Origin: Planctomycetaceae bacterium
GTDB lineage: Bacteria > Planctomycetota > Planctomycetia > Pirellulales > PNKZ01
Length of the DNA stretch: 45,863 bases
Direction: 5' to 3'
Assembly: GCA_016793115.1 (NCBI GenBank)
Contig: JAEUIN010000029.1
Location: forward strand, 1-45,863
Of this stretch, positions 17,690-27,088 are shown piece by piece (the stretch's first letter is position 1; every line of letters begins with the position of its first letter). A program made the position numbers and the translations under genes. Under the pieces are notes generated by a model. That model did no database searches and was not told the DNA's origin. It worked only from the letters and a program-made list of their open reading frames with translations.

Positions 17690-18532
17690 CTATTTGCGCA
17701 CCGGCGCGGAATCAAGAAACGCCGCCAGTTCTCGGAAGTAGGAAGCAGGCTGAGGATCGTTGTGGCCGCCTCCTTCGATCCTAAAAAGGCGTTTGCAGTC
17801 GCTGGGTGACGCGGCAAGCAAATCCTCGCCCATCGAATAGGGCACCAACTCGTCGGCGTCGCCGTGACTGACAAGCAGCGGTCCGCCGTAGGTCGCCATC
17901 TTCTTCAAAGAGTTGAAACGCGTACGCATCACATAGCGAACCGGAAGAAACGGATAAACCCGCGCTGCGACGTCCGGCAAGGAAGTAAATGTGCTTTCGA
18001 CGACCAGCGCTCGGCACCCGTCTTGAGCCAAATCGACGGCGACGCCTCCGCCGAGCGAACGGCCCATCAGCACGACGTCTCTTTCCTCGACCCCGGTCTT
18101 GCGGGCAAGCCAGCGCCGCGCCGCCCGTGCATCGGCCAACACACCACGTTCGCTCGGCGATCCTTCGCTGCGACCGTAGCCGCGGTAATTGAATCCCATG
18201 ACTGCTAAGTCGACATCGGCGTTAAGCGTCGCGAAGTAGTCGGCCCAATACGACATGTTGCCGCCGTTGCCGCAGGCAAACAGCGCTACCCCTCGCGGCC
18301 GAGGATGCGGCAGATACCAGCCGCTCAGCCTGGTCCCGTCGTCGGCCATGAACTCGACATGCTCGCCGTCCGGCGTCGGTGGATTCCAACTCACGCGCGG
18401 CTCGCGCACCGGCATGAAGATTAAGCGGTTTTCGATAAACAGCAGCATCAACAACAAACCGAAGTACGAACACAATAAAATCCGAGCGACTCGCCAAGGC
18501 AGCATCGTGCGAAGGGCGTCGAATCGACTCAC
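17690..18532 (-). CDS. Membrane-anchored alpha/beta hydrolase
   Basis: A 280-residue protein with an N-terminal membrane anchor (residues 14-33) and an alpha/beta hydrolase fold like the BEM46/YqkD group. The nucleophile elbow is GRSLGG with Ser159, the acid is Asp227 in SHGDADELVP, and the base is His257 in EGGGHND. The oxyanion region is CGNGGN (88-93) and NYRGYGRSEG is a conserved family block. The start is GTG at 18532, supported by GGAG six nt upstream; an ATG at 18505 is an alternative. Substrate is unknown (esterase or thioesterase). It lies downstream of the sulfatase gene on the same strand. Confidence 0.85.
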   Translation of the reverse strand: MSRFDALRTMLPWRVARILLCSYFGLLLMLLFIENRLIFMPVREPRVSWNPPTPDGEHVEFMADDGTRLSGWYLPHPRPRGVALFACGNGGNMSYWADYFATLNADVDLAVMGFNYRGYGRSEGSPSERGVLADARAARRWLARKTGVEERDVVLMGRSLGGGVAVDLAQDGCRALVVESTFTSLPDVAARVYPFLPVRYVMRTRFNSLKKMATYGGPLLVSHGDADELVPYSMGEDLLAASPSDCKRLFRIEGGGHNDPQPASYFRELAAFLDSAPVRK

Positions 18533-18625
18533 GAATAACTCCGCGAAGAAGACCGCTGTTCAAACCATTCTACGTCGATTCGCAAGCGGTCGAGAGAACA
18601 ATCGCCGCTTAGAATCCGCGATCCG

Positions 18626-20146
18626 TCACTTCTTGGAAGAATTCTTATTCGCTTCCTCTTCTCGCAGTCGTTGAACTTTCGATTTGCCGCCGGCGGCCAG
18701 ATTGAGTTGGTTCGTGCGCAGGTGCGTGAGCGCCTCTCCGCGCAGTTCATGCATCACCGCGGCATTCTCCGAATCGTTCGCAAGGTTCTTCGTCTCCCAA
18801 GGATCTCTTTGCAGGTCGAAAAGATACTCATCATCCCCTTGCACCCACCATTTGTATCGCGCATTTCGCGCCATGAGGCTCAATTCGCCACGTTGCTCGA
18901 TTTCGCTAATCGTTAAGTTTCGCGACGAGGCCCTGACACCGGTCGCAACGCTCCATTGAGAGACGGCGAATCGATTAGGCGTCGTTGTACCGCCGACGGC
19001 TTCGACGATCGTCGGATAAACGTCCATCATCTGCGCTAGCGCCTGCGTTCGGCCCGATTTGACGGTACCGGGAAGGCGCATGACCAACGGCACCCGTACG
19101 GCCTCTTCATAGAATCGTCCCTTAGTCAAAGCGCCGTGGGCGCCCATCATTTCGCCGTGGTCGGCCGTGAATACGAACAACGTATTTTCCCAGGTGCCGC
19201 GTTTACGCATCGCTTCGACTAGCCGACCGATTTGATGATCGGCCAACGAGATCTTCCCCAAATAGTTCGCCAACATGCGGCGCAGTAGCGGGGCCTCGAT
19301 GTCATGCTTTTCACGCATGAACGATTCGGGCACGTTCGGCGGCAGTTTCAACGATTGCGGCTCGTACATCGTCGCATACTCGCCGGGCGCGTCGAGCGGC
19401 GGATGCGGCGCATGCAGGCTCACGACCAAGCACATCGCCCGATCGCGAGGGTGTTGCCCGATGTAGTCGACGGCTCGGTCGGTGACGAACACGTCGTGAT
19501 AGTCTTTCGTCGCGGCGACGGAGACGCGCGGCTCGAACTCACCGCTGAGGTAACGTTCGCGCAAATCCTCGGCCACGGACTTGAGCAGACCGCGTTCGCG
19601 CAGATAACGTGAATAAGGATCGCCGCCGCCCGCGGCCGAGGGCGGGCCGCTGACGTCGATCACGTGGTCCAGCCCGACGGCGCGATGATAGTCGTCGACG
19701 TTCTGGAACTCCTTCGACCACGCTCGGCCGCTGAACCAATGCAGCTTGCCGATCTGAGCCGTTGAATAACCGGCCGCGCGGATGTCGCGAAACATCGGCG
19801 CGTCCGCAGCCGCTAGATACCAGTCCTGCAGATTCCCCCAAATGGAATGTCCGGCGTTGTGCGGATAGAGTCCCGAGACAAGCGACACCCGCGCAGGCAT
19901 ACAAACCGGCGACGTCGTATAGCAGGCGTCGAAGATCAGCCCTTCACGAGCGATCGCATCAAGTTGAGGTGTGCGGACTTGCGGGTTGTCCCAACTGAGA
20001 AAACGGGGACTCCATTGATCGCAAATGACCACGAGAACGTCGGGCTTTTCCACGGCCCCGACTTTGCAGGGCCATAACGCGCCGCAAAAAGCCGGCGCAA
20101 CCAACAGCGCAGCGGCTACACACCGCCTTAGATAGCGAGAAAACAT
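18626..20146 (-). CDS. Secreted type I sulfatase
   Basis: A 506-residue sulfatase with an N-terminal signal peptide (about 1-32). The formylglycine motif C-x-P-x-R is present as CMPAR, with Cys82 the residue to be converted and SLVSGLYPHN following. Asp43 in ICDQW and VFTADHGEMMGAHG provide calcium-binding and catalytic residues. Length is typical of S1 sulfatases. Planctomycetes are known for many sulfatases that release sulfate from algal polysaccharides; the specific sugar here cannot be told. It would need a formylglycine-generating enzyme, which is not in the window. The start is ATG at 20146. Confidence 0.93.
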   Translation of the reverse strand: MFSRYLRRCVAAALLVAPAFCGALWPCKVGAVEKPDVLVVICDQWSPRFLSWDNPQVRTPQLDAIAREGLIFDACYTTSPVCMPARVSLVSGLYPHNAGHSIWGNLQDWYLAAADAPMFRDIRAAGYSTAQIGKLHWFSGRAWSKEFQNVDDYHRAVGLDHVIDVSGPPSAAGGGDPYSRYLRERGLLKSVAEDLRERYLSGEFEPRVSVAATKDYHDVFVTDRAVDYIGQHPRDRAMCLVVSLHAPHPPLDAPGEYATMYEPQSLKLPPNVPESFMREKHDIEAPLLRRMLANYLGKISLADHQIGRLVEAMRKRGTWENTLFVFTADHGEMMGAHGALTKGRFYEEAVRVPLVMRLPGTVKSGRTQALAQMMDVYPTIVEAVGGTTTPNRFAVSQWSVATGVRASSRNLTISEIEQRGELSLMARNARYKWWVQGDDEYLFDLQRDPWETKNLANDSENAAVMHELRGEALTHLRTNQLNLAAGGKSKVQRLREEEANKNSSKK

Positions 20147-20273
20147 GAGCCGACTCTCACAACCGACTGGGAGCGTATGATCACGCCAAGATAGTCGGCC
20201 GGATCATGATTCGCATCCGTCGTTTTCCGTTGGATCCTCCCTACAGAACGCTCAGCGGACGCTCGAAGGTCGC

Positions 20274-21653
20274 TTATTTGTAGCCGTACTGTGGATTGCG
20301 CGGATCAAAATCGGCGTCGGTCAGCCCGGGATTGAGCTTCAAATTGGCGTACGTGTATTCTTCGACCAGCATCGGCGGTTGCCCCGATTGCTTCGGAAAC
20401 TCGTACCCTTCATAGCGAATTGGCACGTTGAGTTCGTTGTCGATGTAAAACCGCGTCATGGCATATTTAAATTCCGGCCGCGGAGTCGGGTGCGAAATCT
20501 GGATGCAAGTGCAGCTGCGATCGTTCACCCGAGCTCCTTCGATGATCCGCACTTCGCTTTCCCCGAACTGCAAGTCCTTACGATTCGCTTCGGCGTACCG
20601 CCGCGTCAGATTGACGACGCCGAAGTTTGTGATCGGATACCGATTTCCTTCCATGGCTTGCGGGTCGTCGGGCGCCAGCGAAAGCGTCCCGACGAGCGTC
20701 TGCTTGAAGCCGACTGGGTGAGCTACGATGTTGCCGTTGTTCAAACCGGCCACGTATATCGCTTCCTGCCCACGCACATCCTGATCTAGAAAGTACATGT
20801 AAACGCTGAACGGAGCAGTTCGCGATTTGACGAACATCGACTGCTGCTCTTGCAGCTTGCCGTCGACGGCCTCCCGTTTCTTAAATGTGCAGGTGAAATC
20901 GCGCAACGACTGCATTTGCGTTAACGCGTCGTCGGCCCAAGCCACCACCGGAATCAGCGGATGCCCTCCGCTTGCCTGCGTCTCCGTTTGCTTCTGCAGC
21001 AACAGTGCAACTCCGTGAAGCTGACTCGGCTCGGCCGGCGGCGGCGCAATACTCGACGGTTGCGCCGTTGGTTGCGGCAATGTGGGCTGCGGCACGGCAG
21101 CGACCATCGCCGAGGCGTCCGTCGGAGAAGGCGCAACGGGCGGCGACATTTGCGTCGCCGCGTTTCCGAGCGCGGGCCCGCTCGAAGCGCTCGTCGGGCT
21201 TAGGGGAGCTCCGTCCAATGCGGCGGCTGCGATATTCGGTTGCGCGGCATATTGAGGTGGCACGACCATCGTGCCGGGTCGAACCGGCAGGCCGCGTGAC
21301 GCCAACACAGTGGCTCGCGGCGCTCCGTGCCGCAAGAACGGATTCCCCGCCGCGACATATGCGCCGCCGCTCGTCGAAGGCTGACTCGCGGACGTAGGTC
21401 CAGGCGGAGGCGCTGCCGCGGTATTGTACGCAGACGCTGCATTGGTCGCGCCATACGGCGCGGTCGGCGGCGACGAATAGACGGACGGCGCGGCACCATA
21501 CACGGAACCGTCGGCCGCTTGCGATTGCCCGTAAGACGGATTCACATACGGCGTGCTCGTCATCGGATAAGGCGACGTTTGCTGCGCCGCAACAGCCGAC
21601 ACGCTCGCCGTCGACACCGCGACGAGCCACATGAATTGTCGCACTCGATTCAT
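20274..21653 (-). CDS. Secreted DUF1571 protein with Pro/Ala-rich N-terminus
   Basis: A 459-residue protein with a signal peptide (MNRVRQFMWLVAVSTASVSA), a low-complexity Ala/Pro/Ser/Tyr/Gln region (to about residue 210) and a C-terminal DUF1571 domain (FTCTFKKREAVDGKLQEQQ through NVPIRYEGYEFPKQ to the end). DUF1571 is frequent in planctomycetes; some members resemble lipoprotein-carrier folds, but no function is established. The frame is open to 21869, but ATG 21653 directly starts the signal peptide and is preceded by GGAAGG about 11 nt upstream. It is divergent from the MBL-fold gene. Confidence 0.85.
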   Translation of the reverse strand: MNRVRQFMWLVAVSTASVSAVAAQQTSPYPMTSTPYVNPSYGQSQAADGSVYGAAPSVYSSPPTAPYGATNAASAYNTAAAPPPGPTSASQPSTSGGAYVAAGNPFLRHGAPRATVLASRGLPVRPGTMVVPPQYAAQPNIAAAALDGAPLSPTSASSGPALGNAATQMSPPVAPSPTDASAMVAAVPQPTLPQPTAQPSSIAPPPAEPSQLHGVALLLQKQTETQASGGHPLIPVVAWADDALTQMQSLRDFTCTFKKREAVDGKLQEQQSMFVKSRTAPFSVYMYFLDQDVRGQEAIYVAGLNNGNIVAHPVGFKQTLVGTLSLAPDDPQAMEGNRYPITNFGVVNLTRRYAEANRKDLQFGESEVRIIEGARVNDRSCTCIQISHPTPRPEFKYAMTRFYIDNELNVPIRYEGYEFPKQSGQPPMLVEEYTYANLKLNPGLTDADFDPRNPQYGYK

Positions 21654-21797
21654 CGAGATCTGCCTTCCCTGGCAATCGTGAAGAGATCCGGCCGCCGTCT
21701 CGCCCGTTCGGGCCCGCGCCTCTAGAATGCGCGTTTCCGGATTCTCCTTAAATCGCGGCGAATTGTAGCCGCTAGTCGCCGTTTCGCGGAGGTCAGC

Positions 21798-22451
21798 TTG
21801 CCGCCCGTCGAACTCATCGTGGAATGCATTGAATCGCAGCCGTTCGGTGAAAACTCTTATGTCGCCCACGTGGCCGCCGGCAATGACTGCTTAATTGTCG
21901 ATCCCGGCATGGAGCCGGACCTGATTATCGATTACGTCCGAGAAAACCGGCTGCGACCGGCGGCGATTCTCATCACCCACGCTCATGGCGACCATATTGC
22001 CGGCATTCCGGCCATGAAGCAGGAATGGCCGGATTGCCCGGTCGTCATCGGCCGAGAAGAGGCGCCGAAGCTCCAAGACCCGTGGCAAAACCTCTCAGGG
22101 CAGTTCGGATTCCCGATCGTTCTTCCGCCTGCGGACGTGCTGCTCGACGACGGCGACTCCTACCAAATAGCAGGCCTTACATTCGAAGTCGCGCAGATTC
22201 CCGGCCATTCTTCCGGGCATATCGTCTTCATTTGGCGGGGAAGCGACACCCCCGTCGTCTTCGGCGGCGACGTGCTCTTTCATGGCAGCATCGGTCGCAC
22301 CGACTTTCCTGGAGGCAGCTTCGCCAAGCTTGAACAGGGCATCAAGCAAAAACTTTACACACTGCCGGACGATACGATCGTTTACTCAGGCCACGGCCCG
22401 TTGACGACGATCGGCCGGGAGAAACGGACGAATCCGTTCGTGCACGAATGA
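21798..22451 (+). CDS. MBL-fold metallohydrolase (glyoxalase II-like)
   Basis: A 217-residue cytoplasmic metallo-beta-lactamase-fold protein. The metal motif is THAHGDH (His61, His63, Asp65, His66), followed by GHSSGH, GGDVLF and a final SGHGP, the ligand order of the YcbL/glyoxalase II-like branch. The N-terminal block FGENSYV is also usual. It probably hydrolyses a thioester such as S-lactoylglutathione or a related compound; the substrate is uncertain. The start is TTG at 21798, supported by GGAGG about 5 nt upstream, with no ATG nearby in frame. It is convergent with the kinase gene (24 bp apart). Confidence 0.88.
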   Translation: MPPVELIVECIESQPFGENSYVAHVAAGNDCLIVDPGMEPDLIIDYVRENRLRPAAILITHAHGDHIAGIPAMKQEWPDCPVVIGREEAPKLQDPWQNLSGQFGFPIVLPPADVLLDDGDSYQIAGLTFEVAQIPGHSSGHIVFIWRGSDTPVVFGGDVLFHGSIGRTDFPGGSFAKLEQGIKQKLYTLPDDTIVYSGHGPLTTIGREKRTNPFVHE

Positions 22452-22475
22452 ACGTGACCGCACGTGCGAAGCGAA

Positions 22476-24209
22476 TCACATCCTTGTCACGTCGGCCAAA
22501 ACGGCGGGCATTTGGAGGGTAAACGTCGCTCCCTTGCCCGGTTCGCTGGCGACGGTGATCGTGCCGGCGTGTTCGCGCATGATTTTTTGGCTCACCGGTA
22601 GCCCGAGGCCCGTGCCGCGGTTTCCTTTGTTCGACACGAACAATGAAAACACGTTGTCTTGTTCGTCGAGCGGAATGCCGCCTCCGTTGTCTTCCACGAT
22701 CACCGCGACTTGCGACTCCGCGGGATCGTAATGCGTCCGCACGGTCACATGCCCCGGCGTCGGCTCTATCGGTTCCATCGGCTCTTCTCCCTCGGGCACG
22801 TCGGGGTCGGGTCGCCGACGCGGATCGCTGGCGTCGATCGCGTTCGACACTACGTTCAACACCGCGCGGTGCAAGCCCTCGGGATCGAACAGGAGTTTGG
22901 GCATAAACGCCGCCGGTTCGTATAGCAGCGTCACGTTGCAGTCGCGTCCGCGTCCTTCCATGAGTTCGACGACGTCGGCGACGACTTTGTTCAAATCGGA
23001 CGAAACCATTTCCGGCTCACGTTCTTTGCTGAACGTGAGCATGTCCATCACCATGTGGGAAATGCGGTCCTGGTTTTTCTCGACGAACTCCCATCCCTTG
23101 GAAACCATCCGCTCGTCGTGCGACGATAACCCTTCCTTGATCAAATAACTTCCGCTACGAATCCCCTGCAAGATATTCTTCACGTGATGGGAAAGGCTCG
23201 CGATGGCTTGCCCGACGGCCGCCAGTCGCTCGGCCTGAACCATCGCGGAGTAGTAGCGAGTGTCTTCGACGGCCAGCGCGGCTTGATAAGCGATCGCGAC
23301 CAGCAGCCGCAAATGTTCCTCGTTGAATTTCGCCGCTCTCCCGGTCTGCACGACCTGCTGCGGAGTCGTCAGCGTGTCGATGTAAATCACGCCGACGAGG
23401 CTGTGCCTGCCGTGCATCGGCGCGCAGATCGCTTCGCGCACTCCCGCTTGCAGAATACTCGCGCCGGGATTCCAGCGCTGATCTCCTGAAGCGTCGCTGG
23501 TAAGCACACCTTCATTTTTCTCCATGACGTAGTCGAGAATCGTCTTGGAGAGTACGATCCGCTCGTCGTTCTGCGACGACTTCCGATTACGTCGCACCCG
23601 CGGATCGAGTCGCTTCCCGTCGGCTTCGACGAGCATAATGCAACCGCGATCGCATTCGACCCACTCGAAAATCAACTGCATCACCGACTGCAGCAGTTGA
23701 TCGATGTCGAGCGTGTGTCGCACGGCCATCGTCGTGCGGTACATCAAATCGAGATTGCCCCGTTCCTCCGCCGAACGATTCGCCACGATGCCCGACGCCT
23801 CGGGCCGGTCGAACATGCCGCGTCCTTCGGCCTGCGGCATCGTGCGTACGATCCGCGAGCGATCGTCGGACCGGTCGCGCGAAGCGAATTCAATGTTGCC
23901 GGCCATCCGGCTCGAATCGTCACCGCCGCCGGTAAAAAGCAGCACCGTGCTGCCTAGCAGTATCTCTTCCCCGCCATGCAACGGTTGCGACGTGATTCGC
24001 CGATTGTTGATGAACGTGCCGTTCGAACTCTTGTTGTCGGTCAGCGCGAATTCGCGTCCGCGCCGCTCAAGAATCGCATGTCGGCGCGAAACCTCGGTGT
24101 CGTGCAACTGGATCCGGTTGCCGACGTCGCGGCCGATCGTCGTTTGATCGGCGTCGAGTTCAAAGCGGCAACCCTGATCGTTACCGCGGACCACGAACAG
24201 AGATGCCAC
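22476..24209 (-). CDS. FHA-GAF sensor histidine kinase, orphan
   Basis: A 577-residue soluble kinase. Residues 1-95 form an FHA phosphothreonine-binding domain (TIGRDVGNRIQLHD, VSRRHA, NKSSNGTFIN). Residues about 150-320 form a GAF sensor domain. The HisKA-like helix holds the probable phospho-acceptor at His341/342 (SLSHHVKN). The ATPase has the N box NVVSNAIDA (452-460), G1 EDNGGGI (506-512) and G2 GTGLGLP (532-538). No membrane segment is visible. The start is GTG at 24209 with GGAGAA six nt upstream; the frame extends to a TTG at 24272 without support. No response regulator is adjacent, so the partner is elsewhere. FHA suggests cross-talk with Ser/Thr kinases. Confidence 0.9.
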   Translation of the reverse strand: MASLFVVRGNDQGCRFELDADQTTIGRDVGNRIQLHDTEVSRRHAILERRGREFALTDNKSSNGTFINNRRITSQPLHGGEEILLGSTVLLFTGGGDDSSRMAGNIEFASRDRSDDRSRIVRTMPQAEGRGMFDRPEASGIVANRSAEERGNLDLMYRTTMAVRHTLDIDQLLQSVMQLIFEWVECDRGCIMLVEADGKRLDPRVRRNRKSSQNDERIVLSKTILDYVMEKNEGVLTSDASGDQRWNPGASILQAGVREAICAPMHGRHSLVGVIYIDTLTTPQQVVQTGRAAKFNEEHLRLLVAIAYQAALAVEDTRYYSAMVQAERLAAVGQAIASLSHHVKNILQGIRSGSYLIKEGLSSHDERMVSKGWEFVEKNQDRISHMVMDMLTFSKEREPEMVSSDLNKVVADVVELMEGRGRDCNVTLLYEPAAFMPKLLFDPEGLHRAVLNVVSNAIDASDPRRRPDPDVPEGEEPMEPIEPTPGHVTVRTHYDPAESQVAVIVEDNGGGIPLDEQDNVFSLFVSNKGNRGTGLGLPVSQKIMREHAGTITVASEPGKGATFTLQMPAVLADVTRM

Positions 24210-24297
24210 TCGGCGTTCTCCAGCAAGCCGCGTCGCTACGGGCGACCCACAACGTCGCCGCGCCTTCGACAATTCTAAAACTTGCGCCGGTCAAATC

Positions 24298-25371
24298 CTA
24301 GAGCCGACGTTCGCCGGCGAGCGACTCGGCTACTTCGCCGGCCTCCGTCTCTTCGGCTTCGTGCAGCGCCGCCGCGACATCGCGACGCGCCGCGAAATAG
24401 AGGACGACGCCGACCATCGCGATGGCGATCGAGATAATTCGATAGATCAACGAGACGATTACACCGCGCGAACCGGGCACTTTTGCCGCCGACAAGATCG
24501 GAAACAATTGCTCCACGGCGACCTCGAACGTCCCCAAACCGTTGGGCGTGATCGGCAGCGCGCCGACGACCATTGCCAGCGGCATAATAACGAAGTGCTC
24601 CGCGAGCGACGGCGAGTCGCCCGGCAAGGCGCGTCCGAGACTGTAGAATGCGCCGACGGCCAGCAAGTGCACGAGAATGCTCACTGCGAACGCTCCGGCT
24701 AAAACCGGCATTTGCTCGCGATACAAGCGAATCGCCTCCAAAAGTTGCTGAAAGACGCGGCCCGTTCGAGGCAGTCCGGCGAGGAATTTTGAAACGCGCC
24801 CCTGCGTGAAGCCGGGGACAATGAGCATCATCAGAAAAATCGCGCCGGTCGCCGTGAAGATCAGCGTTCCCAACGCAATGCGGCGAATTCGTGCGTCGTC
24901 AGAAAACGGCAATCCCTCGATCAGAACCGCCGCCGTCGCGACGAGCAGCAACGCATAGAGCCCGATGATTCGGTCGAGCACCACGGTCGCCACGGCCTGC
25001 GCCCGGCGACCGTGAAACTGACGCGCGATGAAAACGGCTTTGAAAATGTCGCCCCCCACCCCGCCGGGTGCGACGAAATTAAACAGGTAGCCGAGGAAGC
25101 CTAGCCTTAATGCGTCGCGCGTCGAAAAATCGAATCCCAAAGCCCGCACGAGCGCTTGCCAGCGTATGAACGAAAGCACGATCGACGTGAGAAACAATCC
25201 GAATGCGAGCGCGAACAAACGCAGGTCTTTGGGGCCCTCAACAATTTGCTTAAGTTGGGCGGCCTTTTGTTCGTTGCTGAGAATTCCATAGAAGAGCCAA
25301 GCAATCAGTCCCGCGGCTAAGCCGAACTTAACCGCCCCCGTGAAAAACTTGTGGCGCAAGAGCTTTTTCAC
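24298..25371 (-). CDS. Lysylphosphatidylglycerol synthase-TM/UPF0104 family membrane protein
   Basis: A 357-residue polytopic membrane protein with about eight hydrophobic segments. The blocks LGYLFNFVAPGGVGGDIFKAVFIAR and LPITPNGLGTFEVAVEQLF are characteristic of the AglD/UPF0104 family, related to the flippase half of MprF (lysylphosphatidylglycerol synthase). The aminoacyl-transferase domain of MprF is absent, so a lipid-translocation or glycolipid-linked role is more likely than lysine transfer; this is inference. The start is GTG at 25371 (MKKLLRHKFF) with no obvious ribosome binding site. It lies 88 bp upstream of the kinase gene on the same strand. Confidence 0.85.
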   Translation of the reverse strand: MKKLLRHKFFTGAVKFGLAAGLIAWLFYGILSNEQKAAQLKQIVEGPKDLRLFALAFGLFLTSIVLSFIRWQALVRALGFDFSTRDALRLGFLGYLFNFVAPGGVGGDIFKAVFIARQFHGRRAQAVATVVLDRIIGLYALLLVATAAVLIEGLPFSDDARIRRIALGTLIFTATGAIFLMMLIVPGFTQGRVSKFLAGLPRTGRVFQQLLEAIRLYREQMPVLAGAFAVSILVHLLAVGAFYSLGRALPGDSPSLAEHFVIMPLAMVVGALPITPNGLGTFEVAVEQLFPILSAAKVPGSRGVIVSLIYRIISIAIAMVGVVLYFAARRDVAAALHEAEETEAGEVAESLAGERRL

Positions 25372-25535
25372 GCGACTTTGAACCCGGCTCGGTACGATAA
25401 GCGGTAAGCGACTTCGCGGCAGCTTGTCGATCGAGCCGCAACGGCCCGATCGTGGTCGACCTAAGTCGTTGAGGGGCTAGGCGATCGACGCCTTGACACC
25501 TCGAAAGCACATTGATAGGCTTCGGGTCTGTGACG

Positions 25536-25562
25536 GGCAACCCCAAAACAACCAGGGTTGCC
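25536..25562. other. Perfect 8-bp stem-loop upstream of tRNA-Ala
   Basis: GGCAACCC (25536-25543) pairs with GGGTTGCC (25555-25562) around an 11-nt loop. It lies in the 273-bp gap between the UPF0104 gene and the tRNA. No T-run follows. I see no convincing promoter hexamers for the tRNA in the rest of that gap. Confidence 0.45.
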
Positions 25563-25644
25563 GTGCTCACCCGAACGCCCGGCGACGAACTCAAGAGTCG
25601 GGCCGATACGCCGCGAACCCAAACTCGGCGAGTCCGGAAATCAA

Positions 25645-25720
<76 letters not shown>

Positions 25721-25723
25721 CGA

Positions 25724-25757
25724 CCCGACCTAGCTTTGAGCTTGGTCGGGTTTTTTT
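25724..25757 (+). terminator. Rho-independent terminator of tRNA-Ala
   Basis: CCCGACCTAGC (25724-25734) pairs with GCTTGGTCGGG (25740-25750) with one mismatch around a 5-nt loop, followed by seven T residues (25751-25757). It is placed as expected right after the tRNA. Confidence 0.92.
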
Positions 25758-26016
25758 ACGCGCTAACATCTCCCCAGCGACCGATCGGGGGCAACTCGGC
25801 GACGCCGTCGCAAGTCGTCTCTTTGCCTGCCAAGCTCGTTTCCAGCCGGCCAAAAAGCTTGTTCGATCCCTTATCGCGACTTTGCTACGGTGCCGGATGG
25901 CGCGGCCGTATAGCCGCGGATCTGCCAAGTAGCCGGACGGGCGAGGTGATGCGATGCGGTGTGCTCGGAGATGCACAAAGTTCTTCGACTTTGTCGATCG
26001 TCCGTCCGCCTCCGAC

Positions 26017-26110
26017 TTGTTGCGCAAAGTGCGCATCTATTCCGTCGATAGATGCGCACATTTAAGTAAGACAATAGAGGTGCGCACCTATCATCCGAAT
26101 AGATGCGCAG
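26017..26110. repeat. Palindromic intergenic repeat, copy 2
   Basis: Second copy of the element at 3903-4003, same orientation and better preserved. Hairpin 1 is a perfect 12-bp stem (GTGCGCATCTAT 26029-26040, 7-nt loop, ATAGATGCGCAC 26048-26059). After the shared linker ATTTAAGTAAGACAATAG comes hairpin 2 (GTGCGCACCTAT 26080-26091, 7-nt loop, ATAGATGCGCAG 26099-26110), with one mismatch inside the stem. A half-arm precedes at about 26017. It lies in the 433-bp gap 25758-26190 between the tRNA terminator and the GNAT gene; I see no gene in that gap. Confidence 0.82.
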
Positions 26111-26190
26111 CAACCCGCTCGGGTACTGCGCCGTTTCGGGCCTCGTTTTTTCTTCGGCGCACGTTCTCCGAGGGATCTCGTGCGGCGCGC

Positions 26191-26868
26191 TCAGCGCGCA
26201 GACGTTGCGGAAAGTTTCACCAGCTCAAATTCCGCCGGCGGTGGGCAGTCGGGGTTCACCCATTGCATCACCATCGCCCAGCCACAACTCTCTTCGTCGT
26301 GCTGCAAGTATCCGTAGATTGGGCGGACGGGTCGCCAGCCGTCTTTCATGTGCACGCTCAGCACCGGATCGACTGCTCGACCGCTGACGACATTGTCGAC
26401 GTACTCGTAGATCGTCATCCTCTCGCGGTGCTTGCCGTAGCCAGGCAGTCGGCTCGCTCCGACCATTCGCCAGAGTCGCTCGGTTCGCACAAGTTCGCGC
26501 GCCGCATCGGTCAACCCATGAGCAAGTCCGTGATGTTGATGTTGCGGATGTACCATGATGTCGGCGCCATAGAGAGTCGGCCCGGAGGAGTCGTGGTCGA
26601 GAAACGATCCGCCGGCCGTGAGCACGTCCCACGAATCGTCAATGTGGTAGTCGGTCATTCGCAAGCGGAGCGTGAAGTGGACGCCGGCGACGTCGCCGCT
26701 TTCTGCGTCGACGGCGACGAATTGCCCCTGTGGAAACACCTGCCGGTGATCGGAGAGTTCTTCAGACGTATACGGCCGCTCGGTCGGATATACGAGTTTG
26801 CAGATTTCGATGATCTCTTCGAAGTGAGCAGGTTGCGCAATGCCGATGCGATAGTTGGCCGGAAGCAT
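26191..26868 (-). CDS. GNAT-family N-acetyltransferase
   Basis: A 225-residue protein with a GNAT fold. The N-terminal beta-alpha unit is RIGIAQPAHFEEIIEICKLVYP. The strand VAGVHFTLRLR and the acetyl-CoA loop region ADIMVHPQHQHHGLAHGLTDAARELV occupy the expected places. The substrate is unknown. A related GNAT module occurs at the N-terminus of nitrilase-like proteins such as B. subtilis YhcX, but no hydrolase is next to it here. The frame runs on to 27282, across antisense peroxiredoxin sequence; ATG 26868 (MLPANYRIG) is the first start that gives only GNAT-like sequence. Confidence 0.78.
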   Translation of the reverse strand: MLPANYRIGIAQPAHFEEIIEICKLVYPTERPYTSEELSDHRQVFPQGQFVAVDAESGDVAGVHFTLRLRMTDYHIDDSWDVLTAGGSFLDHDSSGPTLYGADIMVHPQHQHHGLAHGLTDAARELVRTERLWRMVGASRLPGYGKHRERMTIYEYVDNVVSGRAVDPVLSVHMKDGWRPVRPIYGYLQHDEESCGWAMVMQWVNPDCPPPAEFELVKLSATSAR

Positions 26869-27088
26869 ATTGACGGAAGGGATGATGAACGGAGGAAGCA
26901 CTAAAAGCGCCGCATTCAATCGTGCCTCACGAATCGGGCCGACGACGTTGGAACGTCGACGAAGCTTCCACCGACCGCTAACCCGCGCGACCGCAGAGAA
27001 CCTACAAACCGCACCACCCGACGATCGAAGGCCGTCGTTGTGATGCGGTTCGCAGATTCGACAACAGACCGCCGGGATTTCGAAGTCG

